Shown: in pieces, positions 53,551 to 61,456 of the stretch | Layout: every line of letters starts with the position of its first letter | How positions within the stretch are numbered: the first letter of the stretch is position 1 | NCBI GenBank assembly: GCA_964403505.1 | Contig: CAYOFP010000002.1 | Span: 62,001-126,000 of the forward strand | Source: CAKSEI01 sp964403505 | Lineage (GTDB): Bacteria; Bacillota; Clostridia; Oscillospirales; CAG-272 | Length of the DNA stretch: 64,000 bases | Direction: 5' to 3' | Position numbers and translations under genes: made by a program | The notes under the pieces: model-generated | The model's input: only the letters and a program-made list of their open reading frames with translations | Told to the model about the DNA's origin: nothing | Database searches by the model: none

Positions 53551-53564
53551 AAAAAGAGGATCAA

Positions 53565-54443
53565 ATGGCGGAGAAGAGAAATTCAAGACAACAATCCCGT
53601 TTTTCGGCTATAATGACGCTGTATCTGATTTTTTTTGCGGTTCTGATTGTATTGACCTGCGGTGTTTTTGCCGTGATCGTGAATTCGCAGAGGATACTTG
53701 CTTTTATCCACAGAGACAGCTATGTATACCAGCTCGGTATCGATAACCTGGAGGACACGACAAAAAAGGTTGTATCTGCGTCGGAGCTCTATTATGACGG
53801 GAAGCTGTATTTTTCCATGGACGATATAGCGCGGCTGTGTGATCTTACGGTTATGGGCGATTACAGTAAGCGCACCTATTTTCCGTCGGACGATGATTCG
53901 CAGTATGTTACGTTTTTTTATTCATCCGATAAGATCGTGATAAACGGCGAGGCTACGACGATGGCGGATATTATGTTTGAAAAGAACGGCGAGGTTTATG
54001 TGCCGGCTTCCTTTTTCTATAATTTTTCCGGCGGTATCAGCATAACTTTGGATAAAGAAAAGTCAAAGATAACCGTAAGCCGTGTTTCTACCGGAACGAA
54101 ATATAACACGCTCGGACAGGAGCAGCAGATATATCAGGATATCGTCTTTCTTTCCGGCTCGAGCGAAGAACTCGAACACTTAAATGACAAGGAAGTATTT
54201 GCAAATACCGTTCCGCTCGAGAGCGACCCTCCTTCGGAGTCTGACCCGGTGCCTGCTCAAAGCAACGGTAACAGCGGTAATTCCGGCGGCACATCAAACG
54301 ACAGCCGTCCTATTCAGACGCCTGTTACGGGCGGAAACGGAAATTCCGGAGACTCGCCGCCGACTGATAATAAGCCGCAGGACGGTATCATATCCGGCTC
54401 GGATACTACATCAGACGATATGTTAAGCGGTGTTTTGGATTGA
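53565..54443 (+). CDS. Membrane-anchored protein with copper-amine-oxidase-N-like domain and Ser/Gly/Pro tail
   Basis: 292 aa. A transmembrane helix (residues about 18-40) is followed by an extracytoplasmic beta-rich region (about 65-185: ELYYDGKLYFSMDDIARLCDL … VYVPASFFYNFSGGISITLDKEKSKITVSR). It resembles the 'copper amine oxidase N-terminal' domain found in many clostridial surface proteins, a wall- or ligand-binding module with no enzymatic role. The last ~65 residues are low complexity (Ser, Gly, Asn, Pro, Asp). AGAGGA precedes the ATG. The VanY-type gene follows after nine bases, so a cell-wall role is likely. Confidence 0.75.
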   Translation: MAEKRNSRQQSRFSAIMTLYLIFFAVLIVLTCGVFAVIVNSQRILAFIHRDSYVYQLGIDNLEDTTKKVVSASELYYDGKLYFSMDDIARLCDLTVMGDYSKRTYFPSDDDSQYVTFFYSSDKIVINGEATTMADIMFEKNGEVYVPASFFYNFSGGISITLDKEKSKITVSRVSTGTKYNTLGQEQQIYQDIVFLSGSSEELEHLNDKEVFANTVPLESDPPSESDPVPAQSNGNSGNSGGTSNDSRPIQTPVTGGNGNSGDSPPTDNKPQDGIISGSDTTSDDMLSGVLD

Positions 54444-54452
54444 GGTAATATT

Positions 54453-55343
54453 ATGAACGGTAATTATAACAGTAATAAAAGAAAAAAGGCAATGCAATAC
54501 AGATTGGTATTTTTTCTCCTGTTTTTTGTCTTAGCTTTTATGATCATACTCGGCGCACTGTATATTTTTGTGCCGGCACGGGATATTACAAATATTGATA
54601 ACGTTCCCGGTATCGTTGGTAACAGCGAGCCGTCTGACTCGACGGGAGCGAACGCCCCTGTCAGGCCGAGCGGGGACACTCACGATAAATATGATGATTA
54701 TTCCTATACTTTCTCCGCCGATCTCTCTGCGTATGAAGAATATATGAATCCGAAAACAGACGAATATCTGTTTCTTGTCAACGTAGACAATAAGCTCGCA
54801 TCGGACTATATTCCGGGCGACCTTGTTGATGTCGTAAATACCCGGGACGACGGAAGAAACACTCAAAAAATGCGTGCCTGTGCCGAAAAGGCGCTTGAGG
54901 CATTGTTTATCGAGGCGGAAAAGCAGGGAATGACTTATGTAAACCCGAGCTCGGGTTACGGTCTTTCGGTGATGAGCGCATACAGAAGCTACAGCTACCA
55001 GACCGAGCTTTTTAATAATAAAGTCGCTCAGCTCGGCTCGGAAGAGGCGGCGAGTAAGATCGTGCAATACCCCGGGGCGAGCGAGCATCAGTCGGGATTG
55101 TGTTGCGATATGCATAATATTCCGTCGGCCGACACATCATATGAGAGTGATGATTCTGCAAAATGGCTTGCGGAGAATTGTTATAAATTCGGCTTTATCC
55201 TCAGATATCCGAAGGACAAAACGGATATTACGGGAGTTTCATATGAGCCGTGGCATTTCCGCTTTGTCGGCAGATATCATGCGAGCAGAATACACGAGCT
55301 CGGACTGTGTCTTGAGGAGTATATGGAGTATATTAAAAAATAA
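54453..55343 (+). CDS. VanY-type D,D-carboxypeptidase, membrane-anchored
   Basis: 296 aa. An N-terminal transmembrane helix (about residues 13-36) and a linker precede an LAS/VanY peptidase domain (about 100-295). Zinc ligands are H212 and D219 in SEHQSGLCCD and H268 in YEPWHFRF, with E265 as catalytic base; SAYRSYSYQ is the usual substrate-side motif. It should trim D-Ala from peptidoglycan stem peptides outside the membrane. No vanRS/HAX genes are nearby, so this is wall maintenance and not glycopeptide resistance. The substitution CC where most members have AV is mild. Confidence 0.92.
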   Translation: MNGNYNSNKRKKAMQYRLVFFLLFFVLAFMIILGALYIFVPARDITNIDNVPGIVGNSEPSDSTGANAPVRPSGDTHDKYDDYSYTFSADLSAYEEYMNPKTDEYLFLVNVDNKLASDYIPGDLVDVVNTRDDGRNTQKMRACAEKALEALFIEAEKQGMTYVNPSSGYGLSVMSAYRSYSYQTELFNNKVAQLGSEEAASKIVQYPGASEHQSGLCCDMHNIPSADTSYESDDSAKWLAENCYKFGFILRYPKDKTDITGVSYEPWHFRFVGRYHASRIHELGLCLEEYMEYIKK

Positions 55344-55393
55344 TTGCGCAGAAAATAAATTTTGCAAAAATTATCAAAAATTGAAATTAGGTA

Positions 55394-55422
55394 TTGCAAA
55401 ATAAAAAAAGCTGTGATATAAT
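55394..55422 (+). promoter_or_regulatory. Promoter of tRNA-Glu
   Basis: TTGCAA (55394-55399), 17-base spacer, TATAAT (55417-55422), about 20 bases before the tRNA. Confidence 0.85.
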
Positions 55423-55441
55423 ACATCTGTCCTAAAGACAA

Positions 55442-55516
55442 GGCCTGATGGTCAAGCGGCTAAGACATCGCCCTCTCACGGCGAAAACGGGGGTTCGATT
55501 CCCCCTCGGGTCACCA
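55442..55516 (+). tRNA. tRNA-Glu (anticodon CTC)
   Basis: 75 nt including an encoded CCA (55514-55516). The acceptor stem GGCCTGA/TCGGGTC, the D arm, the anticodon stem TCGCC/GGCGA with loop CTCTCAC, and the T arm GGGGGTTCGATTCCCCC all fold. The anticodon at 55475-55477 is CTC, reading GAG. It is a single tRNA with its own promoter and terminator. GAG is a common Glu codon in the neighbouring genes. Confidence 0.96.
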
Positions 55517-55521
55517 GAGAG

Positions 55522-55554
55522 AATTCCCGATACGTAAGTGTCGGGAATTTTTGT
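55522..55554 (+). terminator. Terminator after tRNA-Glu
   Basis: AATTCCCGA (55522-55530) pairs with TCGGGAATT (55541-55549), followed by TTTTGT. Confidence 0.85.
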
Positions 55555-55581
55555 ATGCATTTTTGCGTGGAGGTTAAAATA

Positions 55582-56790
55582 ATGGAGAAGAAAAATATCA
55601 TTATAGGTCAGTCGGGCGGACCGACCGCAGCAATCAATGCGACGCTCGCAGGCGTTATTTCTGCGGCACTTGATGCAGATGGGATCGATACTGTTTACGG
55701 TATGAGGAACGGTATCGAGGGTCTTTTGTGCGGCGACGTGATAAAACTAAACGGTTATTTTGACGCTCCGGGTTCGATTGAGAAACTGAAACTTACACCG
55801 GCGTCGGCGCTCGGCTCCTGCCGCAAAAAACTGCCGGGTGTGGATTCGGGCGACGATATATTTGAGCGTATTATTTCTGCGCTTCGTTCTCTTGATGTTT
55901 CATGCTTTTTTTACATAGGCGGAAACGACTCTATGGATACCGTCAGCAAAATGACGGCGTATGCACAAAAAAACAGAATCGATGACATTTCCTTTATCGG
56001 CGTTCCGAAAACGATAGATAACGACCTTGTGTGCACGGATCATACGCCCGGCTTCGGCTCTGCGGCGAAGTATCTTTCGGTCTCTGTTTCCGAGATGGTT
56101 CGTGACTGTGCCGTATATACGGTCCCTGCGGTCACGATCATCGAGATCATGGGGCGTGATGCCGGATGGCTGACTGCCGCCGCAGGCCTGTGCGACGGCG
56201 TTGACTGTATGTATTTTCCCGAGATACCGTTTGATAACGACAGATTTTTTGCCGATATTGAAAAGGCGTTTGAAAAACACCCGAATGTTGTCGTCGCCGT
56301 TTCCGAGGGAATCAAATACAGCGACGGCGAGTATGTCGGTGCATCGGGTCAGAGCGGCGTAAAGGATGTTTTCGGGCACAAGTATCTTTCGGGAACGGGA
56401 AAGACGCTCGAGAGAATGGTCAAGGAAAGATTTTCCTGTAAGGCACGCAGCGTTGAAGTCAATATATTGCAGAGATGCGCATCCCACATGCTGTCAAGGA
56501 CTGATATTGCCGAGTCTTTTGATATCGGCTCGTATGCCGTCTCGCTTGCTCTTGCAGGGAAGACCGGCGTAATGCCGTGCTTTGTCCGCAAAGAGCAGAG
56601 CTATGAGATCTCATATGAGAGCGAAGATGTGACCCTGATCGCAAATAAGATAAAGACCTTGCCCCGTGAATATATCAACGACGAGGGAAATCATGTCACG
56701 CAAAAATGTATTGATTACCTCCTGCCGCTGATTGAGGGTGAAATATATCCCGAATATAAAAACGGACTTCCCGTGCACTTTGTTTTTTGA
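55582..56790 (+). CDS. pfp: 6-phosphofructokinase, pyrophosphate-dependent type
   Basis: 402 aa. It phosphorylates fructose-6-phosphate. The substrate region reads GGNDS (113-117) with D116 where ATP enzymes have glycine, and VPKTIDND with K143 where ATP enzymes have glycine. Both changes are the known markers of PPi-dependent enzymes, which run reversibly and save ATP in anaerobes. GQSGGPTAAINATL at the N-terminus and EIMGRDAGWLTAAAGL are family motifs. The ATG at 55582 follows GGAGG. No promoter is obvious after the tRNA terminator. Confidence 0.9.
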   Translation: MEKKNIIIGQSGGPTAAINATLAGVISAALDADGIDTVYGMRNGIEGLLCGDVIKLNGYFDAPGSIEKLKLTPASALGSCRKKLPGVDSGDDIFERIISALRSLDVSCFFYIGGNDSMDTVSKMTAYAQKNRIDDISFIGVPKTIDNDLVCTDHTPGFGSAAKYLSVSVSEMVRDCAVYTVPAVTIIEIMGRDAGWLTAAAGLCDGVDCMYFPEIPFDNDRFFADIEKAFEKHPNVVVAVSEGIKYSDGEYVGASGQSGVKDVFGHKYLSGTGKTLERMVKERFSCKARSVEVNILQRCASHMLSRTDIAESFDIGSYAVSLALAGKTGVMPCFVRKEQSYEISYESEDVTLIANKIKTLPREYINDEGNHVTQKCIDYLLPLIEGEIYPEYKNGLPVHFVF

Positions 56791-56841
56791 GTAATACTTT
56801 TTCACTTATGTGAAATAATAAATTTTGCGGAGGTGATATTT

Positions 56842-57015
56842 ATGAAGATTACTGATATGACTTTGGGCGCCGCTGTCGGAATGATAGCAGGACTCTCTGT
56901 CGGAATGGTCGTAGCATCGGACAAAAAGAAAAAGCATAAGATCATGCGTGCGGCAAAGAAAACTGTTGATGCAATGGAGGATACGGTAAAGAGCGCAGTT
57001 GATTTTATGGACTGA
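56842..57015 (+). CDS. Small YtxH-like membrane protein
   Basis: 57 aa. A glycine-rich hydrophobic helix (residues about 7-27: GAAVGMIAGLSVGMVVA) is followed by a lysine-rich patch (SDKKKKHKIMRAAKKT) and an amphipathic helix. This is the layout of YtxH-type general stress proteins, though too short for a firm call. GGAGGTG lies ahead of the ATG at 56842. A TTTCAC-TTAT-GTGAAA palindrome (56800-56815) lies upstream and a strong terminator overlaps the stop. Confidence 0.7.
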   Translation: MKITDMTLGAAVGMIAGLSVGMVVASDKKKKHKIMRAAKKTVDAMEDTVKSAVDFMD

Positions 57016-57043
57016 AAGAACAGGTTATTCCTGTTCTTTTTTT
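57015..57043 (+). terminator. Terminator after the YtxH-like gene
   Basis: AAAGAACAGG (57015-57024) pairs with CCTGTTCTTT (57030-57039) around TTATT, followed by more T. Confidence 0.9.
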
Positions 57044-57073
57044 ATGCTATATATACAAATATGTAAAATTATC

Positions 57074-57102
57074 TTGACTTGTTAAAATAAAGGTAGTATA
57101 AT
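57074..57102 (+). promoter_or_regulatory. Promoter of serC-serA
   Basis: TTGACT (57074-57079), 17-base spacer, TATAAT (57097-57102). No riboswitch or T-box lies in the short leader. Confidence 0.87.
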
Positions 57103-57136
57103 TATTCATTGAAAAATATATTTTGGAGGCAGAGAA

Positions 57137-58225
57137 ATGAACAGAGTTTATAATTTTTCGGCAGGTCCTTCCATGTTGCCTATGCAGGTACTTGAGAAGG
57201 CGCAGTCAGAGCTGATTTGTTATGAGGACACAGGGATGTCCGTTATGGAGATGAGCCACCGATCTCCGGCTTATGATAAGATAATCAAGGATGCTGAGGC
57301 GGCTTTCCGTAAGCTCATGAACATCCCTGATAATTATAAGGTATTATTCCTTCAGGGCGGCGCATCTACACAGTTTGCCGCAGTTCCGCTGAATCTTATG
57401 AAGACGGGCAAGGCTGACTATGTAGTTACGGGTCAGTTCTCAAAGAAGGCTTATAAGGAAGCTCAGAAGTACGGCGATGTGCGCCTTGTCGCTTCGAGCG
57501 AGGATAAGAATAATACATATATTCCTAAACTTACAAAGAGCGATTTCCGTCCGGATGCGGATTATGTACATATTTGTTTTAACAATACGATTTACGGCAC
57601 AAAGTGGAATTATATTCCCGATACTGGCGATATTCCGCTTGTAGCTGATATGTCGTCCTGCATTATGAGCGAGCCTGTTGATGTAAGCCGTTTCGGCGTT
57701 ATCTATGCAGGTGCGCAGAAGAATATGGCTCCCGCAGGCCTCACCGTTGTTATCGTCCGCGAGGACCTGCTCGGTAACGTAAGACCGGAGGCTCCTACGA
57801 TGCTCGATTGGAAGACGATGGCGGAAAACGATTCTATGTACAATACGCCTCCCTGCTGGTGCATTTATGTTGCAAAGCTCGTATACGAATGGGCACTCGA
57901 GCTCGGCGGACTTGAGGAGCTCAAAAAGTACAATGAGAAGAAGTGCGCTGTTCTTTACGATTACCTTGACAGTCAGGACTATTATGTAGCTCCCGCTGAA
58001 AAGGAAGCACGCTCTATGATGAACGTTACGTTTGTAACGGGAGACGCTGACCTCGATAAGAAGTTCGCTTCCGAGGCAGGTGCGAGAGGCTTTAAGAATA
58101 TCAAGGGTCACCGTTCTGTCGGCGGCATGAGAGCCTCGATCTATAACGCAATGCCGATCGAGGGCGTTGAGAAGCTCGTAGAATTCATGAAGGAATTTGC
58201 TGAAAATAATCCGAAGGGAAACTGA
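57137..58225 (+). CDS. serC: Phosphoserine aminotransferase
   Basis: 362 aa PLP enzyme, second step of serine synthesis. YNFSAGPSMLPMQVL at the N-terminus, LFLQGGASTQFAAVPLNL, and the PLP-lysine segment VIYAGAQKNMAPAGLTVVIVRED are diagnostic; ASIYNAMPIEGVEKL ends it. TTGGAGG precedes the ATG. serA follows one base after the stop. The third enzyme, serB, is not in the window. Confidence 0.97.
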   Translation: MNRVYNFSAGPSMLPMQVLEKAQSELICYEDTGMSVMEMSHRSPAYDKIIKDAEAAFRKLMNIPDNYKVLFLQGGASTQFAAVPLNLMKTGKADYVVTGQFSKKAYKEAQKYGDVRLVASSEDKNNTYIPKLTKSDFRPDADYVHICFNNTIYGTKWNYIPDTGDIPLVADMSSCIMSEPVDVSRFGVIYAGAQKNMAPAGLTVVIVREDLLGNVRPEAPTMLDWKTMAENDSMYNTPPCWCIYVAKLVYEWALELGGLEELKKYNEKKCAVLYDYLDSQDYYVAPAEKEARSMMNVTFVTGDADLDKKFASEAGARGFKNIKGHRSVGGMRASIYNAMPIEGVEKLVEFMKEFAENNPKGN

Positions 58226-58226
58226 A

Positions 58227-59384
58227 ATGAAGATTCAATTACTTAATAAAATAGCGGCGGTTGGAACAGATCTTTTCGATCAGAGCTGGACCGTCGGAGA
58301 AGATGTTATAGAAGCGGATGCGATCATGGTCAGAAGTGCATCCATGCACGAGATGGAGTTTGATAAGAATCTCAAGGCGATTGCAAGAGCAGGAGCCGGT
58401 GTAAACAATATTCCGCTCGAAAAGTGCGCTGACGAAGGCATCGTGGTATTCAATACACCCGGTGCAAATGCGAACGGCGTAAAGGAACTTACAATAGCGG
58501 CTCTTTTGCTTGCTTCCCGTAAGATAAATGATGGTATCAACTGGTCAAAGACGCTCGAGGGAAATGAGCTCGGCGTTGCAAAGGCAGTTGAAAAAGGCAA
58601 AAGTAAGTTTGCAGGATGCGAGATCAAGGGAAAGACGCTCGGCGTAATCGGTCTCGGTGCGATCGGCGGACTTGTCGCAAATGCCGCAACAAAGCTCGGC
58701 ATGAAGGTTGTCGGTTGTGACCCGTTTATTTCTGTCAATGCCGCATGGCATCTTGACACTCACGTTGCAAAGGCGAATACATTTGATGATATCTACGCCT
58801 GTGCAGATTATATCACCCTTCACGTCCCTGCGACAAACGATACAAAGGGTATGATCAACGCAGAAACCATCGCAAAGATGAAGGACGGCGTAAAGATCGT
58901 GAATCTCGCACGTGCGGACCTCGTGAATTCTGCCGATATCAAGGCGGCGATCGCATCAGGTAAGGTCTCGGCATATGTCACCGACTTCCCGACAGAGGAT
59001 ACGATCAACTGCGAGGGTATCATCACGATTCCTCATCTCGGCGCTTCTACCGAGGAGTCTGAGGATAACTGCGCTGTCATGGCGGCAAACGAGCTGATCG
59101 ACTATCTGACAGAGGGTAATATCACAAATTCCGTGAACTATCCGTCTGTTTCCATGCCAAAGAGCGGCGATACGAGAATTGCCGTAATGCATAAGAATAT
59201 TCCTGCGATGCTTACTTCCATATCCGGCCATGTTGCCGATGCGAAGATCAATATCGAGAATATGATAAATAAGTCAAAGGGCGATTATGCATACACCATT
59301 CTCGATGTTGACGGAACGGTAGCAGATGAAGTGATCGATTCCATAAAGACAATCGACGGCGTTATCCGTGTTTGCCTGTATTGA
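58227..59384 (+). CDS. serA: D-3-phosphoglycerate dehydrogenase, short form with ACT domain
   Basis: 385 aa, NAD-dependent first enzyme of serine synthesis. The NAD motif is GLGAIGGLVANAATKLGMKV, followed by VNLARADLVNSADIK and the catalytic region TIPHLGASTEESE. The C-terminal ~65 residues form an ACT domain (PAMLTSISGHVADAKINIENM), the usual serine feedback site. The intervening ASB domain of long forms is missing. The ATG at 58227 gives the expected N-terminus. The unit ends in a clear terminator. Confidence 0.95.
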   Translation: MKIQLLNKIAAVGTDLFDQSWTVGEDVIEADAIMVRSASMHEMEFDKNLKAIARAGAGVNNIPLEKCADEGIVVFNTPGANANGVKELTIAALLLASRKINDGINWSKTLEGNELGVAKAVEKGKSKFAGCEIKGKTLGVIGLGAIGGLVANAATKLGMKVVGCDPFISVNAAWHLDTHVAKANTFDDIYACADYITLHVPATNDTKGMINAETIAKMKDGVKIVNLARADLVNSADIKAAIASGKVSAYVTDFPTEDTINCEGIITIPHLGASTEESEDNCAVMAANELIDYLTEGNITNSVNYPSVSMPKSGDTRIAVMHKNIPAMLTSISGHVADAKINIENMINKSKGDYAYTILDVDGTVADEVIDSIKTIDGVIRVCLY

Positions 59385-59397
59385 TTGAATGAAGAAG

Positions 59398-59426
59398 GTG
59401 AGTGTCCGACGGACACTCACTTTTTT
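59398..59426 (+). terminator. Terminator after serA
   Basis: GTGAGTGTCC / GGACACTCAC (59398-59407 / 59411-59420) around GAC, then six T. Confidence 0.95.
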
Positions 59427-59457
59427 GTTGTAAGGTATTTATTTTATCTGCTTTTTT

Positions 59458-59466
59458 TGGTATAAT
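59458..59466 (+). promoter_or_regulatory. Extended -10 promoter of ligA-obg
   Basis: TGGTATAAT (59458-59466) is an extended -10 element; no good -35 stands 17 bases ahead. CGGAGGG follows before the ATG at 59489. Confidence 0.6.
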
Positions 59467-59488
59467 GATATCGGAGGGCTTTATCAGA

Positions 59489-61456
59489 ATGGATATCAAG
59501 AAAGAAATAGAAGAACTCAGAGAAAAGATAAATTATCACTCACGGAAATATTACGTCGAGGATGCGCCCGAAATATCGGATTATGACTATGACATGATGT
59601 TTCGCCGGCTCCAGGAGCTTGAAAAGGAAAATCCTGAGTTTTATGATGAAAACTCTCCTACGGTACGTGTCGGCGGCGCGGCGCTCACACGCTTTGAAAA
59701 GCTCTCTCATAATGTACCCTTAAAAAGCCTGTTAGATGTATTTTCCTATGACGAACTCCGTGATTTCCTTGCAAAAATGTATGACGGGGAGAATGAATAT
59801 TCGGTCGAGTGTAAGATCGACGGCCTTTCCTGTGCTTTGACCTATGAGGGCGGCAGGCTCGTTGTGGGCGGCACCCGAGGCGACGGCGAGACGGGCGAGA
59901 ATGTCACGGCAAATTTAAAAACGGTAAAGAGTATACCCCTTACCATAGATTATACCGGCAGACTCGTCGTGCGGGGCGAGGTATATATGCCGAAAAAGAG
60001 CTTTGAAAAGCTGAATGCCGAGCGGGAAAAGAATGAAGAGGTGCTCTTTGCAAATCCCCGCAATGCGGCGGCAGGGTCGCTGAGACAGCTCGATTCCAAA
60101 GTAACTGCCTCCCGTGAGCTTGACATATTTATTTTTAATATACAGGAATGTGATAAAAGCTTTGAGCGGCACGATGAGGGATTTGAATTTCTCTCGTCTC
60201 TCGGCTTCCGTGTAGTGCCTTATCATAAGACAGTTTCCGATTTCGGGGATGTCGTCAGTGCGATAGAGGAGATCGGCAGTATGCGTGACGGCCTGCCGTA
60301 TGATATCGACGGTGTCGTCATAAAGACAAATTCCATTGCAAGGCGTGCCGAGATCGGCGAGAATACGAATACGCCGAAATGGGCTGTTGCGTATAAATTT
60401 CCACCCGAACAGAAGGAGACGGTGCTCCGTGATATCACGGTGCAGGTCGGAAGGACCGGAGTGCTGACGCCGAATGCAGAGTTTGATCCCATACGTCTTG
60501 CAGGGACGACGGTCTCACGTGCAACGCTTCATAACCGTGATTTTATTGCGGATAAGGATATCAGAATAGGCGATACTATCGTGGTGCAGAAGGCAGGAGA
60601 TATCATACCCGAGGTAGTATCTGTCAATAAAAATAAACGCTCGGACGGGGCATTGCCTTTTGTAATGCCTGTGAAATGTCCGTCCTGCGGTATGCCGGTG
60701 TATGAGGATAAGGATGCTGTGGCCGTGCGATGTACGAATACGGCGTGTCCTGCTCAGCTCGTGCGGAATATCGAGCATTTTGCCTCCCGTGACGCTATGA
60801 ATATCGACGGACTCGGTCCTGCGCTCATCAAGGCGCTGAAAGATGCCGATATGATACACGATGCGGCGGATCTTTACTATCTTGATTTCGATAAGGTCGC
60901 CTCTTTAGAGCGTATGGGAAAGAAAAGCGCAGATAACCTGAAGCAGTCGCTTGAAAATTCCAAAAAAGCAGGCCTTTCCAGGCTTTTGTATGCGCTCGGC
61001 ATACGTCAGGTGGGTGAAAAAGCAGGAGAGGTGCTCGCTTCAAAGTTTAATGATATCGAGGATTATTTCTCACTTGTAAAGGAAGAGCTGGTGGATATCC
61101 GTGATATCGGCGGAGTCACGGCAGAGTATATTTTAGAGTTTTTTGCCCAGCCGACGACACGCATATTTATTGATAAGTTAAAGGATGCAGGCGTCGTATG
61201 CTCAGATATCAGAGAGGCGCTCGCAGATACACGCTTTGAGGGCCTTACCTTTGTTTTGACCGGTAAATTGCCCTCGCTCACCCGGGATGAGGCGGCAAAG
61301 ATCATCGAGAGCCACGGCGGAAAGACCTCGTCGTCGGTCTCTAAAAAAACCGACTATGTTCTCGCCGGGAGTGATGCCGGCAGTAAACTGACAAAGGCGC
61401 AGAGCCTCGGCGTCAAAATAATAGATGAAGAAAAATTCATGGAAATGGTGAAGTAA
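59489..61456 (+). CDS. ligA: NAD-dependent DNA ligase LigA
   Basis: 655 aa, full length. The adenylation lysine is in VECKIDGLSCALTYEGG (about residue 112). The N-terminal YHSRKYYVEDAPEISDYDYD motif, the zinc finger CPSCG … CTNTACPAQ (about residues 399-424), helix-hairpin-helix repeats and a C-terminal BRCT domain (TRFEGLTFVLTGKLPSLTRDEAAKII) are present. It seals nicks in replication and repair. The start follows CGGAGGG. The obg ATG overlaps its stop (TAATG). Confidence 0.97.
   Translation: MDIKKEIEELREKINYHSRKYYVEDAPEISDYDYDMMFRRLQELEKENPEFYDENSPTVRVGGAALTRFEKLSHNVPLKSLLDVFSYDELRDFLAKMYDGENEYSVECKIDGLSCALTYEGGRLVVGGTRGDGETGENVTANLKTVKSIPLTIDYTGRLVVRGEVYMPKKSFEKLNAEREKNEEVLFANPRNAAAGSLRQLDSKVTASRELDIFIFNIQECDKSFERHDEGFEFLSSLGFRVVPYHKTVSDFGDVVSAIEEIGSMRDGLPYDIDGVVIKTNSIARRAEIGENTNTPKWAVAYKFPPEQKETVLRDITVQVGRTGVLTPNAEFDPIRLAGTTVSRATLHNRDFIADKDIRIGDTIVVQKAGDIIPEVVSVNKNKRSDGALPFVMPVKCPSCGMPVYEDKDAVAVRCTNTACPAQLVRNIEHFASRDAMNIDGLGPALIKALKDADMIHDAADLYYLDFDKVASLERMGKKSADNLKQSLENSKKAGLSRLLYALGIRQVGEKAGEVLASKFNDIEDYFSLVKEELVDIRDIGGVTAEYILEFFAQPTTRIFIDKLKDAGVVCSDIREALADTRFEGLTFVLTGKLPSLTRDEAAKIIESHGGKTSSSVSKKTDYVLAGSDAGSKLTKAQSLGVKIIDEEKFMEMVK

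Noticed and set aside
54453..55343. Vancomycin-resistance gene vanY
   Set aside because: The peptidase family matches, but there is no vanRS, vanH, vanA-type ligase or vanX nearby; ordinary wall remodelling is more likely.
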